DNA of 64,000 nt from Candidatus Competibacteraceae bacterium (GTDB lineage Bacteria > Pseudomonadota > Gammaproteobacteria > Competibacterales > Competibacteraceae): contig CP065007.1 in NCBI GenBank assembly GCA_016699715.1, forward strand, positions 1,612,001 to 1,676,000, in the 5' to 3' direction. The notes beneath the pieces are model-generated. The model ran no database searches, was not told where the DNA came from, and saw nothing but the letters and a program-made list of their open reading frames with translations. The position numbers and the translations under genes were made by a program. Shown here in pieces: positions 19,534 to 27,773 of the stretch (position 1 is the first letter of the stretch; every line of letters starts with the position of its first letter).

Positions 19534-20619
19534 TCAACCCAGCAGCGCCACTGCCTTGATCTGCGCCCACAGCGCTCTACCGGGCGTCACGCCCAGATGA
19601 TCGAGGGAGTAGCGGGTGATACGGGCGATGAGAGCTGTGCCGCCGGCATCCATCTGAACCAGCACATGGGCCGGCGTATCGGCATCGGCTACCTCGGTCA
19701 CGGTGGCGGGTAACAGGTTGGCGATGCTGGTCCCTTCGGCGCGGGTGAGCGACAGGCTCACGTCGCGGGCATGAACGCGGAACCGCAGCCGGCGCCCCAG
19801 CGCCTCCGGGCGGCGGGCAACCACCACGCTGCCCCCGGTAAAATCCAGCCGGGTCAAGTGGTAGACTTCATTATGGTCCGCCACCACCGCCTCGATGACC
19901 ACCCCGGCATCTTCGGTAAAGGCGGTCGGTAGATCAAGTCGCGCCAGAGTCTCTCGCAAGCCACCCGCGGCCACCACGCGGCCTTCGGCCAGCAGCACCA
20001 CATGATCCGCCAGTCGGGCTATTTCATCGGGTACGTGGCTGACGTAGAACACCGGAATTTCCAACTCGTCGTGCAGACGCTCCAGATAGGGCAGGATTTC
20101 GCTTTTCCGTTTCAGATCCAGCGCGGCCAGCGGTTCGTCCATCAGCAACAGTTCCGGGCTGGTCGCCAGTGCGCGGGCGATGGCGACCCGCTGGCGCTCG
20201 CCCCCGGAAAGCCGGTCGGGCATCCGGTCGAGCAGATGTCCAATGCCCAGCAATTCCACCGCCTGATCCAGCGATACCTTATGCCCGCCGTTCACCCGCT
20301 TTCGCCCGTAGTCCAGATTCTTCCGCACCGACAGATGTGGAAACAGGCTGGCTTCCTGGAACACATAACCCAGTGGCCGGCGATGGGTGGGCCGGCAAAT
20401 GCCGCGCGCGTCGTCCTGCCAGACCTCGCCCTTGAACTTCAGCGCGCCGACACTTTGCCGCTCCAGTCCGGCCAGGCAGCGCAGCAAGGTGGTCTTGCCC
20501 GAGCCGGAATGCCCGAACAGCGCGGTGACGCCGCGACCGGGCAGGCACAGCTCGACATCCAGGGTAAACCCCGGCCAGATTACCCGAAAGCGGGCATGGA
20601 TCGCCTCGTCGGATATCAT
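19534..20619 (-). CDS. modC: Molybdate ABC transporter ATP-binding protein
   Basis: 361 residues. The ABC domain shows Walker A (FGHSGSGKTTLL), a Q-loop region (YVFQEASLFPHLSV), signature LSGGERQRVAIARAL and Walker B LLLMDEPLAALD. The C-terminal region (about 290-360: EGTSIANLLPATVTEVA, then ALIARITRYSLDHLGV) is the Mop/TOBE domain that senses molybdate. The ATG at 20619 overlaps the modB stop by four bases, the usual translational coupling in mod operons. The longer frame is therefore rejected. It powers import through ModB. Confidence 0.95.
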   Translation of the reverse strand: MISDEAIHARFRVIWPGFTLDVELCLPGRGVTALFGHSGSGKTTLLRCLAGLERQSVGALKFKGEVWQDDARGICRPTHRRPLGYVFQEASLFPHLSVRKNLDYGRKRVNGGHKVSLDQAVELLGIGHLLDRMPDRLSGGERQRVAIARALATSPELLLMDEPLAALDLKRKSEILPYLERLHDELEIPVFYVSHVPDEIARLADHVVLLAEGRVVAAGGLRETLARLDLPTAFTEDAGVVIEAVVADHNEVYHLTRLDFTGGSVVVARRPEALGRRLRFRVHARDVSLSLTRAEGTSIANLLPATVTEVADADTPAHVLVQMDAGGTALIARITRYSLDHLGVTPGRALWAQIKAVALLG

Positions 20620-21290
20620 TTCCAAGCGCTCGTCCCCTTGCGGGAGTAAAGAACCAGCAGCACCAGAAAACTGAAGAGCAACATGCCGCCGGCCAGCACA
20701 TGCGCCTCGGCATATTCCAGCGCTTCGACGTGATCGTAGATTTGTACCGATACCACCCGGGTCTTTTCCGGAATGTTGCCACCGATCATCAGCACCACGC
20801 CGAATTCCCCGACCGTGTGGGCAAAACCAAGGATCGAAGCGGTGATGAAACCCGGTTTGGCCAGCGGCAACACCACGGTGAAAAACGCATCCCACGGACT
20901 GGCGCGCAGGGTGGCCGCCACTTCCAGCGGCCGAGCGCCGATCGCCTCAAACGCCTGCTGCAAGGGCTGAACCACAAACGGCATGGAATAGAGCACCGAG
21001 GCCACCACCAGCCCGGCGAAGGTAAAGGGCAGCACGCCCCATCCCAGGGACTGGGTCAGTTGACCGACCGGGCCATGCGGCCCCAAGACAATGAGCAGGT
21101 AGAAACCCAGTACCGTGGGCGGCAGTACCAGCGGCAGCGCCACGACCGCGCCGATGACGCCTTTCCATTTTGAACGGGTGCGGGCCAGCCACCAGGCGAT
21201 GGGAGTCCCCACGATCAGCAGAATCACCGTGGTGATCGTGGCCAGCTTGAGGGTCAACCAGACCGCGGCAAAATTAGCATCGCTCAGCAC
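20616..21290 (-). CDS. modB: Molybdate ABC transporter permease
   Basis: 224 residues with five to six membrane helices and the cytoplasmic EAA loop (EVAATLRASPWDAFFTVVLPLAKPG) that contacts ModC. ALPLVLPPTVLGFYLL and GEFGVVLMIGGNIPEKTRVVSVQIYDHVEAL are characteristic of ModB rather than sulfate permeases. It starts 12 bases after modA and overlaps modC by four bases, so the three genes form a single transcript on the minus strand. Confidence 0.95.
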   Translation of the reverse strand: MLSDANFAAVWLTLKLATITTVILLIVGTPIAWWLARTRSKWKGVIGAVVALPLVLPPTVLGFYLLIVLGPHGPVGQLTQSLGWGVLPFTFAGLVVASVLYSMPFVVQPLQQAFEAIGARPLEVAATLRASPWDAFFTVVLPLAKPGFITASILGFAHTVGEFGVVLMIGGNIPEKTRVVSVQIYDHVEALEYAEAHVLAGGMLLFSFLVLLVLYSRKGTSAWK

Positions 21291-21302
21291 CCGCGGGTTT
21301 CC

Positions 21303-22058
21303 TCAGAGATCGTAACCGTGGGACCGGATGATGGCTTTGGCCTTTTCGCTCTTAAGGTACTCGACCAGCGCCAAGGCCGCCGGCTGGTCCTTGCCCTTGG
21401 CGAGAATCGCCGCATCCTGCCGAATCGCTTCATGCAGGTCGGCGGGGACGATCCAGGTGGAACCACCGCTCAACTGACCGTCGATCATGACCTGCGACAG
21501 CGCAATAAAACCCAATTCCGCATTGCCGGTAACAACGAATTGATAAGTTTGCGAGACGTTTTCGCCAGTCACGAACTTCGACTGGAGGGCATCGAGCAGC
21601 CCGAGTTTCATCAGGGTGGCCACCGCCGCCGCGCCGTAAGGAGCGGTCTTGGGATTGGTCATGGCCAGATGCTTGAATGGGCCTTTTTTCAACACCCCGC
21701 CCTGATTATCCACAAAACCCGGCTGAGCGGACCACAGCACCAGCGTACCGATGGCGTAGGTGAAACGGCTGCCGGGCACGGTATCGCCTTCGGCTTCCAG
21801 CTTGGCCGGGGTTGTGTCATCGGCGGCGAGAAAAACCTGGAACGGCGCGCCGTTCTTGATTTGCGCGTAGAGCTTACCGGTCGCGCCAAAAGCAAGCAGG
21901 GCTTTATGTCCGGTGTCCTTCTCGAATTCGGCGGCGATTTTCCGCATCGGCGCGGTGAAATTGGCGGCGACCGCCACCTGAAGCTCGCCGGCCTGGGCCG
22001 TCAAGCTGGAAACGGCGAGCACCAGGCCCGCCAGCAGAGGGATAAAACGCAATGTCAT
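21303..22058 (-). CDS. modA: Molybdate-binding periplasmic protein
   Basis: The start is placed at 22058, giving 251 residues with a clean signal peptide (LRFIPLLAGLVLAVSSLTAQAG). The frame upstream only translates an intergenic repeat. ModA features include VAVAANFTAPMRKIAAEFEK, SFGATGKLYAQI-like FGATGKLYAQIKNGAPFQVF, LAADDTTPAKLEAEG and VTGNAELGFIALSQV. It binds molybdate or tungstate and delivers it to ModBC. It is the first gene of the operon. No complete ModE operator is seen; only an isolated TATAACGAT half-site at 22251-22259 lies about 195 bases upstream. Confidence 0.93.
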   Translation of the reverse strand: MTLRFIPLLAGLVLAVSSLTAQAGELQVAVAANFTAPMRKIAAEFEKDTGHKALLAFGATGKLYAQIKNGAPFQVFLAADDTTPAKLEAEGDTVPGSRFTYAIGTLVLWSAQPGFVDNQGGVLKKGPFKHLAMTNPKTAPYGAAAVATLMKLGLLDALQSKFVTGENVSQTYQFVVTGNAELGFIALSQVMIDGQLSGGSTWIVPADLHEAIRQDAAILAKGKDQPAALALVEYLKSEKAKAIIRSHGYDL

Positions 22059-22201
22059 GAGCGAGCGTCTCCGAGTGAGCGCCGCCATATAATACCGTTT
22101 CCCGATCGGTTTTGTTCTTTTCGGAGGCCAAAAACCACCCTGTTCGTCCTGCCCGTCCTCGCGAACGCGGGGAACGCGGATCTCCCGTTTTTCGGCGGCG
22201 G

Positions 22202-22230
22202 CCTGGATTCCCGCATTCGCGGGAATGACG
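22202..22230. repeat. Dispersed palindromic repeat (ATTCCCGC/GCGGGAAT type)
   Basis: The stretch CCTGGATTCCCGC-ATTC-GCGGGAATGACG contains an 8-bp perfect stem at 22207-22214 and 22219-22226. On the minus strand it reads as the familiar 'VIPANAGIQ'-like pseudo-peptide. This motif is a common dispersed intergenic repeat in many proteobacteria and resembles the neisserial dRS3 core. The 385-bp gap between modA and the oxoprolinase holds nothing else I can name apart from promoter space. Confidence 0.6.
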
Positions 22231-22443
22231 AACACCTATTCAGAATGGGTATAACGATAGTGGAATGAAATTATCAATCATGAAGAGCGAGGCACGATGC
22301 CATTGGCGATCCTGGCCCGATCAACGGTGGGAAAAGCCAGGGAATCTTGAATAGAATGATGCCCGGGCGCCATATCGGATTAACCGGGTTTCGCTCTTTC
22401 ATGAATCATGCGGCTTAGACGTCCGTCCACTGGAATATTCCCC

Positions 22444-25400
22444 ATGACCGCACCCCCTTCCTCCCCCTCCGCCCGCTGGCAATTCTGGATCGACCGGGGC
22501 GGTACCTTTACCGACGTGGTCGCGCGGCGTCCCGATGGCCGGCTGGTGGCGCACAAACTGTTATCGGACAATCCCGAGCATTATCCCGATGCCGCCTTGC
22601 GGGGCATCCGCGATTTACTGGGCGTTCCGCCGGATCAACCGATCCCCGCCGAACGGATCGCGGCGGTGAAAATGGGCACCACCGTCGCCACCAACGCGCT
22701 GTTGGAACGCAAGGGCGACCGCACCCTGCTGCTGATCACCCGGGGTTTCCGCGACGCCTTGCGCATCGCCTATCAAAACCGGCCGAAACTGTTCGCCCGC
22801 CAAATCGTGCTGCCGGAGCTGCTGTACGAGCGGGTCGCCGAAGTGCGCGAGCGGGTGTCGGCCCAGGGGGAAGTGCTCGCCCCGTTCGATCCCGACAGCG
22901 CCCGCCGCCCACTGGAGGATGCCTGGCGCGCCGGCATCCGCGCCGTCGCCATCGTGTTCCTGCACGGCTATCGCTTCCCGGAGCACGAGCGGCTGGCGGC
23001 GGCGCTGGCCCGGCGCATCGGTTTCACCCAGATTTCGGTGTCGCACGAGGTCAGCCCGCTGATGAAGCTGGTCGGGCGCGGCGACACCACGGTGGCGGAC
23101 GCCTATCTGTCGCCGATCCTGCGCCGCTACATCGACCGGGTCGCCAGCGAACTGAGCGGTGTGCGCCTGCTGTTCATGCAATCCCACGGCGGCCTGGCCG
23201 ACGCCCGCCATTTCCGCGGCAAGGACAGTATCCTGTCCGGTCCGGCCGGCGGCATCGTCGGCGCGGCGCGCACCGCCGCCCGCGCCGGTTTCGAGCGGAT
23301 CATCACCTTCGACATGGGCGGCACCTCCACCGATGTCGCCCACTACGCCGGCGAGTACGAACGCGCTTTCGAAACCCTGGTGGCCGGGGTACGGCTGCGG
23401 GCACCGATGCTGCACATCCACACCGTGGCGGCCGGCGGCGGCTCGATCTGCCGTTTCGACGGTGGCCGCTTGCGGGTGGGGCCGGAATCGGCCGGCGCCA
23501 ATCCGGGACCGGCCGGCTACCGGCGGGGCGGACCGCTGACCGTGACCGACTGCAACCTGCTGCTGGGACGGATTCAGCCGGCGTTTTTCCCCAAGGTCTT
23601 CGGCCCTGACCAGGATCAGCCGCTGGACCGGAACACGGTCGCGCACCGGTTCGCCGCGCTGGCCGCCGAAATCGAAGCCGCCAGCGGCACGCGCTACACC
23701 CCGGCGGAACTGGCCGAGGGCTTTCTCAGGATCGCCGTCGAGAACATGGCCAATGCCATCAAGCAGATCTCGACCCAACGCGGCTACGACGTCACCGAAT
23801 ACACCCTGTGCTGCTTTGGCGGCGCCGGTGGCCAGCACGCCTGCGCGGTGGCCGACGCGCTGGGGATGCCGGTCATTTTCATTCATCCGCTGGCCGGGAT
23901 GCTGTCAGCCTACGGCATGGGTCTGGCCGACGCCCGCCTGCTGAAGGAACGCGCGGTCGAAGCCCCGCTGGCGGCCGATCTGGCGCCGGTACTGGAGCGC
24001 ACGTTCAGTGAATTGGAACGGGCCGGTCGGACAGCGATGCAGACCCAGGACGTTCCCGCCGAGTCCATTCAAGCCATTCGCTCCACCCGCCTGCGCTACG
24101 CCGGCAGCGATACCGCTCTGCTCGTCGCCGCCGGAGATCCGGGCCAATTGGCGACGCGCTTCGCCGACGCCCACCGGCGGCGCTTCGGTTTCACCCTTCC
24201 CGACAAGACGCTGATCGTGGAAGCGGCGCAGGTCGAGATCATCGGCGGCGGCTTCGGCGTGGGCATGGGCGAAGCGAACACGCCGAACGCGCCGAACACA
24301 CCGCGCGACGAACCGCTGGCGCCAGCCGCGACGGTTGCCCTACATCTCATCGGGGCCGAGCAGGCCGCGCCGCTCTACCGGCGCGAGGACCTGCGGCCCG
24401 GTGACCGCATCGTCGGCCCGGCGATCCTCGGCGAAGCCGGGGCAACGACTCTGATCGAACCGGGCTGGCAAGCCGAGGTCGGCGGGCACGACGATTTGGT
24501 GCTGACCCGCCACCAGCCCCGCCCCCAGCGGGTCGCGGTCGGCACGGCCGTCGATCCGATCATGCTGGAGGTGTTCAACAACCTGTTCATGGCCATCGCC
24601 GAACAGATGGGCGTCACCCTGGCCAACACCGCCCATTCGGTCAACATCAAGGAGCGGCTGGATTTTTCCTGCGCGCTGTTCGACCGGGACGGCCAGCTCA
24701 TCGCCAACGCCCCGCATATTCCGGTGCATCTGGGCTCGATGGGCGAGGCGGTCCAGGCCATCATCAAGGCCCACCACGGTCGCTTCCAGCCCGGCGACGT
24801 GTACGCGACCAACGCGCCCTATCAGGGCGGCACCCACCTGCCGGACGTAACGGTTATCACCCCTGTGTTCGACGCCGCCGGACGAGAGGTCCTGTTCTAC
24901 GTCGCTTCGCGCGGCCATCACGCCGACATCGGTGGCATCACGCCCGGTTCGATGCCGCCGGATAGCGTCAACATCGAACAGGAAGGGGTACTGCTGGACA
25001 ACGTGCAACTGGTAAGCGGTGACCGGTTTTGCGAACGGGAACTGCTGGAACGGCTCACCGCCGGGCCTTGGCCAGTTCGCAACGTCCGCCAGAATCTGGC
25101 TGACCTACAGGCACAGATCGCCGCCAATAAAAAGGGCGTGCGGGAACTGCGGCGGATGGTGGCGCACTTCGGTTCGGACACGGTCCACGCCTACATGCGC
25201 CACGTCCAGGACAACGCCGCCGAACAGGTACGGCGGGCCCTGGATCGGCTGAGCGACGGCGCGTTCGCCTGTGAGATGGACAATGGCGCGGTGATTCGGG
25301 TCGCCATCCGCCTGGACCGTGCCCGGCGAACCGCTCGTATCGACTTCACCGGCACCTCGCCACAACAACCCAACAATTTCAACGCCCCGCGCGCGGTATG

Positions 25401-26088
25401 TCTGGCGGCGGTGCTGTACGTGTTCCGCACCCTGGTGGATGATGACATTCCGCTCAACGCCGGCTGCCTGCGGCCGCTGGAGATCGTGATCCCGCCCGGC
25501 TGCCTGCTTGATCCCCGCCCGCCGGCGGCGGTGGTGGCGGGCAACGTGGAAACCTCGCAATGCGTGGTGGATGCACTGTATGGGGCGCTGGGGGTGATGG
25601 CCGCCGCTCAGGGCACGATGAACAATTTCACTTTCGGCAACGACCAGTATCAGTACTACGAAACGATCTGCGGTGGCGCCGGCGCCGGACCGGGTTTCGA
25701 CGGTGCCTCGGCGGTGCATACCCACATGACCAACTCCCGGCTGACCGATCCGGAAGTCCTGGAATGGCGGTTCCCGGTACGAGTGGAGAAATTCGCCATC
25801 CGCGCGGGCAGCGGCGGCGCGGGCCACTGGCGCGGCGGCGACGGGGTTATCCGCCGCATTCGTTTTCTGGAACCGATGACCGCCGCGATCCTGTCCGGCC
25901 ACCGCCGGATCGCACCCTACGGCCTGCGCGGCGGCATGCCGGGCCGGGTCGGACGCAATGCGGTGGAACACGCGAATGGGAAGATCGAGGAATTACCCGG
26001 CACGGCGCGGGTGGCCGTACAGACCGGAGATGTGTTCGCGATCGAAACACCGGGCGGCGGCGGCTACGGCGCGACCGACCCGGACTGA
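22444..26088 (+). CDS. 5-oxoprolinase / hydantoinase A-B fusion
   Basis: A 1214-residue fusion of hydantoinase A and B domains, the arrangement of ATP-dependent 5-oxoprolinase, which opens 5-oxo-L-proline to glutamate. The N-terminal half has WIDRGGTFTDVVARRPDGRL (phosphate-binding), MGTTVATNALLERKGDRT, SHEVSPLMKLVGRGDTTVAD and FDMGGTSTDVA. The second half, from about residue 700, shows VDPIMLEVFNNLFMAIAEQM, LDFSCALFDRDGQLIANAPH, TNAPYQGGTHLPDVT and a conserved GGGGYG tail. The ATG at 22444 immediately precedes the conserved start; an in-frame ATG at 22408 is possible. A related hydantoin or acetone-carboxylase-like substrate cannot be excluded, but the fused form favours oxoproline. Confidence 0.88.
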   Translation: MTAPPSSPSARWQFWIDRGGTFTDVVARRPDGRLVAHKLLSDNPEHYPDAALRGIRDLLGVPPDQPIPAERIAAVKMGTTVATNALLERKGDRTLLLITRGFRDALRIAYQNRPKLFARQIVLPELLYERVAEVRERVSAQGEVLAPFDPDSARRPLEDAWRAGIRAVAIVFLHGYRFPEHERLAAALARRIGFTQISVSHEVSPLMKLVGRGDTTVADAYLSPILRRYIDRVASELSGVRLLFMQSHGGLADARHFRGKDSILSGPAGGIVGAARTAARAGFERIITFDMGGTSTDVAHYAGEYERAFETLVAGVRLRAPMLHIHTVAAGGGSICRFDGGRLRVGPESAGANPGPAGYRRGGPLTVTDCNLLLGRIQPAFFPKVFGPDQDQPLDRNTVAHRFAALAAEIEAASGTRYTPAELAEGFLRIAVENMANAIKQISTQRGYDVTEYTLCCFGGAGGQHACAVADALGMPVIFIHPLAGMLSAYGMGLADARLLKERAVEAPLAADLAPVLERTFSELERAGRTAMQTQDVPAESIQAIRSTRLRYAGSDTALLVAAGDPGQLATRFADAHRRRFGFTLPDKTLIVEAAQVEIIGGGFGVGMGEANTPNAPNTPRDEPLAPAATVALHLIGAEQAAPLYRREDLRPGDRIVGPAILGEAGATTLIEPGWQAEVGGHDDLVLTRHQPRPQRVAVGTAVDPIMLEVFNNLFMAIAEQMGVTLANTAHSVNIKERLDFSCALFDRDGQLIANAPHIPVHLGSMGEAVQAIIKAHHGRFQPGDVYATNAPYQGGTHLPDVTVITPVFDAAGREVLFYVASRGHHADIGGITPGSMPPDSVNIEQEGVLLDNVQLVSGDRFCERELLERLTAGPWPVRNVRQNLADLQAQIAANKKGVRELRRMVAHFGSDTVHAYMRHVQDNAAEQVRRALDRLSDGAFACEMDNGAVIRVAIRLDRARRTARIDFTGTSPQQPNNFNAPRAVCLAAVLYVFRTLVDDDIPLNAGCLRPLEIVIPPGCLLDPRPPAAVVAGNVETSQCVVDALYGALGVMAAAQGTMNNFTFGNDQYQYYETICGGAGAGPGFDGASAVHTHMTNSRLTDPEVLEWRFPVRVEKFAIRAGSGGAGHWRGGDGVIRRIRFLEPMTAAILSGHRRIAPYGLRGGMPGRVGRNAVEHANGKIEELPGTARVAVQTGDVFAIETPGGGGYGATDPD

Positions 26089-26096
26089 GGATCGGC

Positions 26097-26534
26097 TCAC
26101 CAATATTGCTGGAAATCCGGTCCCCGCTCCGGCAGCTTGCGCGGCGAGCCGTCGTCGTTGACGGCTACATAGACAATGACCGCCTCGGTCACCTGGTCCG
26201 CCAGCAGCTGGCCATCGCGAGCACGCTGGACAAACACCTCCACCTTGACGGTGATCGAGGTCGAGCCGACTTTCTGAATCCGGGCGAAACAGCTCACCAG
26301 ATCGCCGACGAATACCGGCTTGTGAAATTCCATCGAGGTCACCGCCACGGTCGCCACCCGGCCACCGACGTACTCGACCGCCACCACGCTACCGGCAATA
26401 TCCATTTGCGCCATGATCCAGCCACCGAAGATATTGCCGTTGGGATTGGTATGGGCCGGCATCGCCAAAATGCGGACCGTCGGCTGGCGATCGCGCGGAA
26501 AAATGTCCTGCCCTTGCCGTGCGTTTGGGGACAT
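26097..26534 (-). CDS. Acyl-CoA thioesterase, YciA-type hotdog protein
   Basis: 145 residues with a single hotdog domain. NPNGNIFGGWIMAQMDIAGSV carries the catalytic Asp and the N-x-x-G-x-x-FGG pattern of YciA/acyl-CoA thioesterase II-like enzymes. A second conserved block, VTSMEFHKPVFVGDLVSCFA, follows. It hydrolyses acyl-CoA to free acid and CoA in the cytosol. It converges on the oxoprolinase gene with 8 bases between and diverges from the AcuC-like gene. Confidence 0.88.
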   Translation of the reverse strand: MSPNARQGQDIFPRDRQPTVRILAMPAHTNPNGNIFGGWIMAQMDIAGSVVAVEYVGGRVATVAVTSMEFHKPVFVGDLVSCFARIQKVGSTSITVKVEVFVQRARDGQLLADQVTEAVIVYVAVNDDGSPRKLPERGPDFQQYW

Positions 26535-26673
26535 TGGCTCTCCTGATGGAAACGGGAATGGATATGGCGGCCCGCCCTCGGCCGCATTTCGGCTAACCGG
26601 GCGTCATATTCATGTCAAGTTCGGCTATGATACCGCACTGCAAACCGACCGCCCCCAACGAGGATCAAGAGTA

Positions 26674-27633
26674 ATGGCGCGAAGCAGAACGGTGGCTGTG
26701 TACACCGGTGAAGAACTGGGCCGCTACGGGTTCGAAGACCACCCATTCGGGGAAGACCGCATTCATGCCTTTTGGGATGAGATGCTCATCCGCCACTTCG
26801 ACTACCAGGTGCGCGTGTTGCCTCCCGCCATGGCCACCGAGGAGCAGATCAAACTGTTCCACACATCCAACTACGTCGAGAAGGTCAAGATCTATTCCGA
26901 GGTGGGGGAAGGCTTGCTGGATTACGGCGACACTCCGGCCTACAAGGGCGTATTCGAGGACGCCGCGGTGGTGGTCGGCACGGTGATCGACGCCACTCGC
27001 AAAATCATGGCCAACGAGGTCCGGCGCGCCTTCGTGCCCATCGCCGGCCTGCACCACAGCATGCCCGATACCGCTTCCGGTTTTTGCGTGTTCAACGACG
27101 CTGGCGTGGCCATCAAGATCCTGCAACAGGAATATGGCCTGGAGCGCATTGCCTATGTCGATATCGACGCGCATCACGGCGACGGGGTGTTTTATCCCTT
27201 CGAGTCCGATCCGACCGTCATCTTCGCCGATATTCACGAGGATGGCCGCTACAACTTCCCGCAGAGCGGCTTTTCGCATGAAGTCGGCAAGGGTCCGGCC
27301 AAGGGTCGCAAGCTCAATATCCCACTGCTGCCGCTATCGGCCGACGATGATTTCATGATGATGTGGGACAAGGTCGAAGGGTTTCTACGCCAGTGGGAGC
27401 CGCAGTTCGTGATCATGAACTGCGGCGCCGATGGGCTGGACGGCGATCCGCTGGCCCACCTGCACTACACCGCCCGCGCCCACAGCCGCGCCGCCCGGAG
27501 CTTGTGCCAGATCGCCGAGGAATTCGCCGAAGGCCGCATTCTCGCCGTCGGTGGTGGCGGCTACGAGCTACGCAACGTCGCCAAGGCCTGGACCGCCGTG
27601 GTGGATTCCTTCCTGGAAACCCCGATGCGCTGA
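26674..27633 (+). CDS. AcuC/HDAC-superfamily deacetylase
   Basis: 319 residues from the ATG at 26674, where the conserved fold begins; the longer frame back to 26413 overlaps the thioesterase gene and is rejected. It has the zinc deacetylase motifs: the His pair in IAGLHHSMPDTASGFCVFND, the metal ligands Asp and His in YVDIDAHHGDGVFYPFE, the third ligand in NCGADGLDGDPLAHL, and GGGGYELRNVAKAW with the active-site Tyr. Such bacterial enzymes remove acetyl groups from acetyl-CoA synthetase lysines (AcuC) or from small acetylated amines. The neighbourhood does not decide between these. The N-terminal VYTGEELGRYGFEDHPFGEDR is typical of the AcuC-like group. Confidence 0.85.
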   Translation: MARSRTVAVYTGEELGRYGFEDHPFGEDRIHAFWDEMLIRHFDYQVRVLPPAMATEEQIKLFHTSNYVEKVKIYSEVGEGLLDYGDTPAYKGVFEDAAVVVGTVIDATRKIMANEVRRAFVPIAGLHHSMPDTASGFCVFNDAGVAIKILQQEYGLERIAYVDIDAHHGDGVFYPFESDPTVIFADIHEDGRYNFPQSGFSHEVGKGPAKGRKLNIPLLPLSADDDFMMMWDKVEGFLRQWEPQFVIMNCGADGLDGDPLAHLHYTARAHSRAARSLCQIAEEFAEGRILAVGGGGYELRNVAKAWTAVVDSFLETPMR

Positions 27634-27722
27634 CCGCTTCGGCCCGCGTCCGCCACCCTCGCCGGCGAATCTCCTGCCATCCGCCGGCCACATCGGGTAT
27701 CATTGGCAGCTTTCCACAGCCC

Positions 27723-27760
27723 GCCCGCGCTTTCTTCCGAAGCAGCGGGCGCCCGTTTTT
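27723..27760 (+). terminator. Terminator-like hairpin in the glyA leader
   Basis: GCCCGC (27723-27728) pairs with GCGGGC (27745-27750), with inner pairs. GCCCG and a T5 run at 27756-27760 follow, just before the glyA ribosome site (AGAGG). It may end the deacetylase transcript or act as an attenuator for glyA. The T-tract lies some bases from the stem, so efficiency is uncertain. Confidence 0.35.
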
Positions 27761-27773
27761 GCAGAGGTTGCGA

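Noticed and set aside
22059..22443. ModE operator upstream of modA
   Set aside because: Only one half-site (TATAACGAT, 22251-22259) is seen, without the matching left arm at the proper spacing and far from the start codon.
26413..26673. Upstream extension of the AcuC-like gene
   Set aside because: It overlaps the divergent thioesterase start and shows no conserved sequence; the fold begins at the ATG at 26674.
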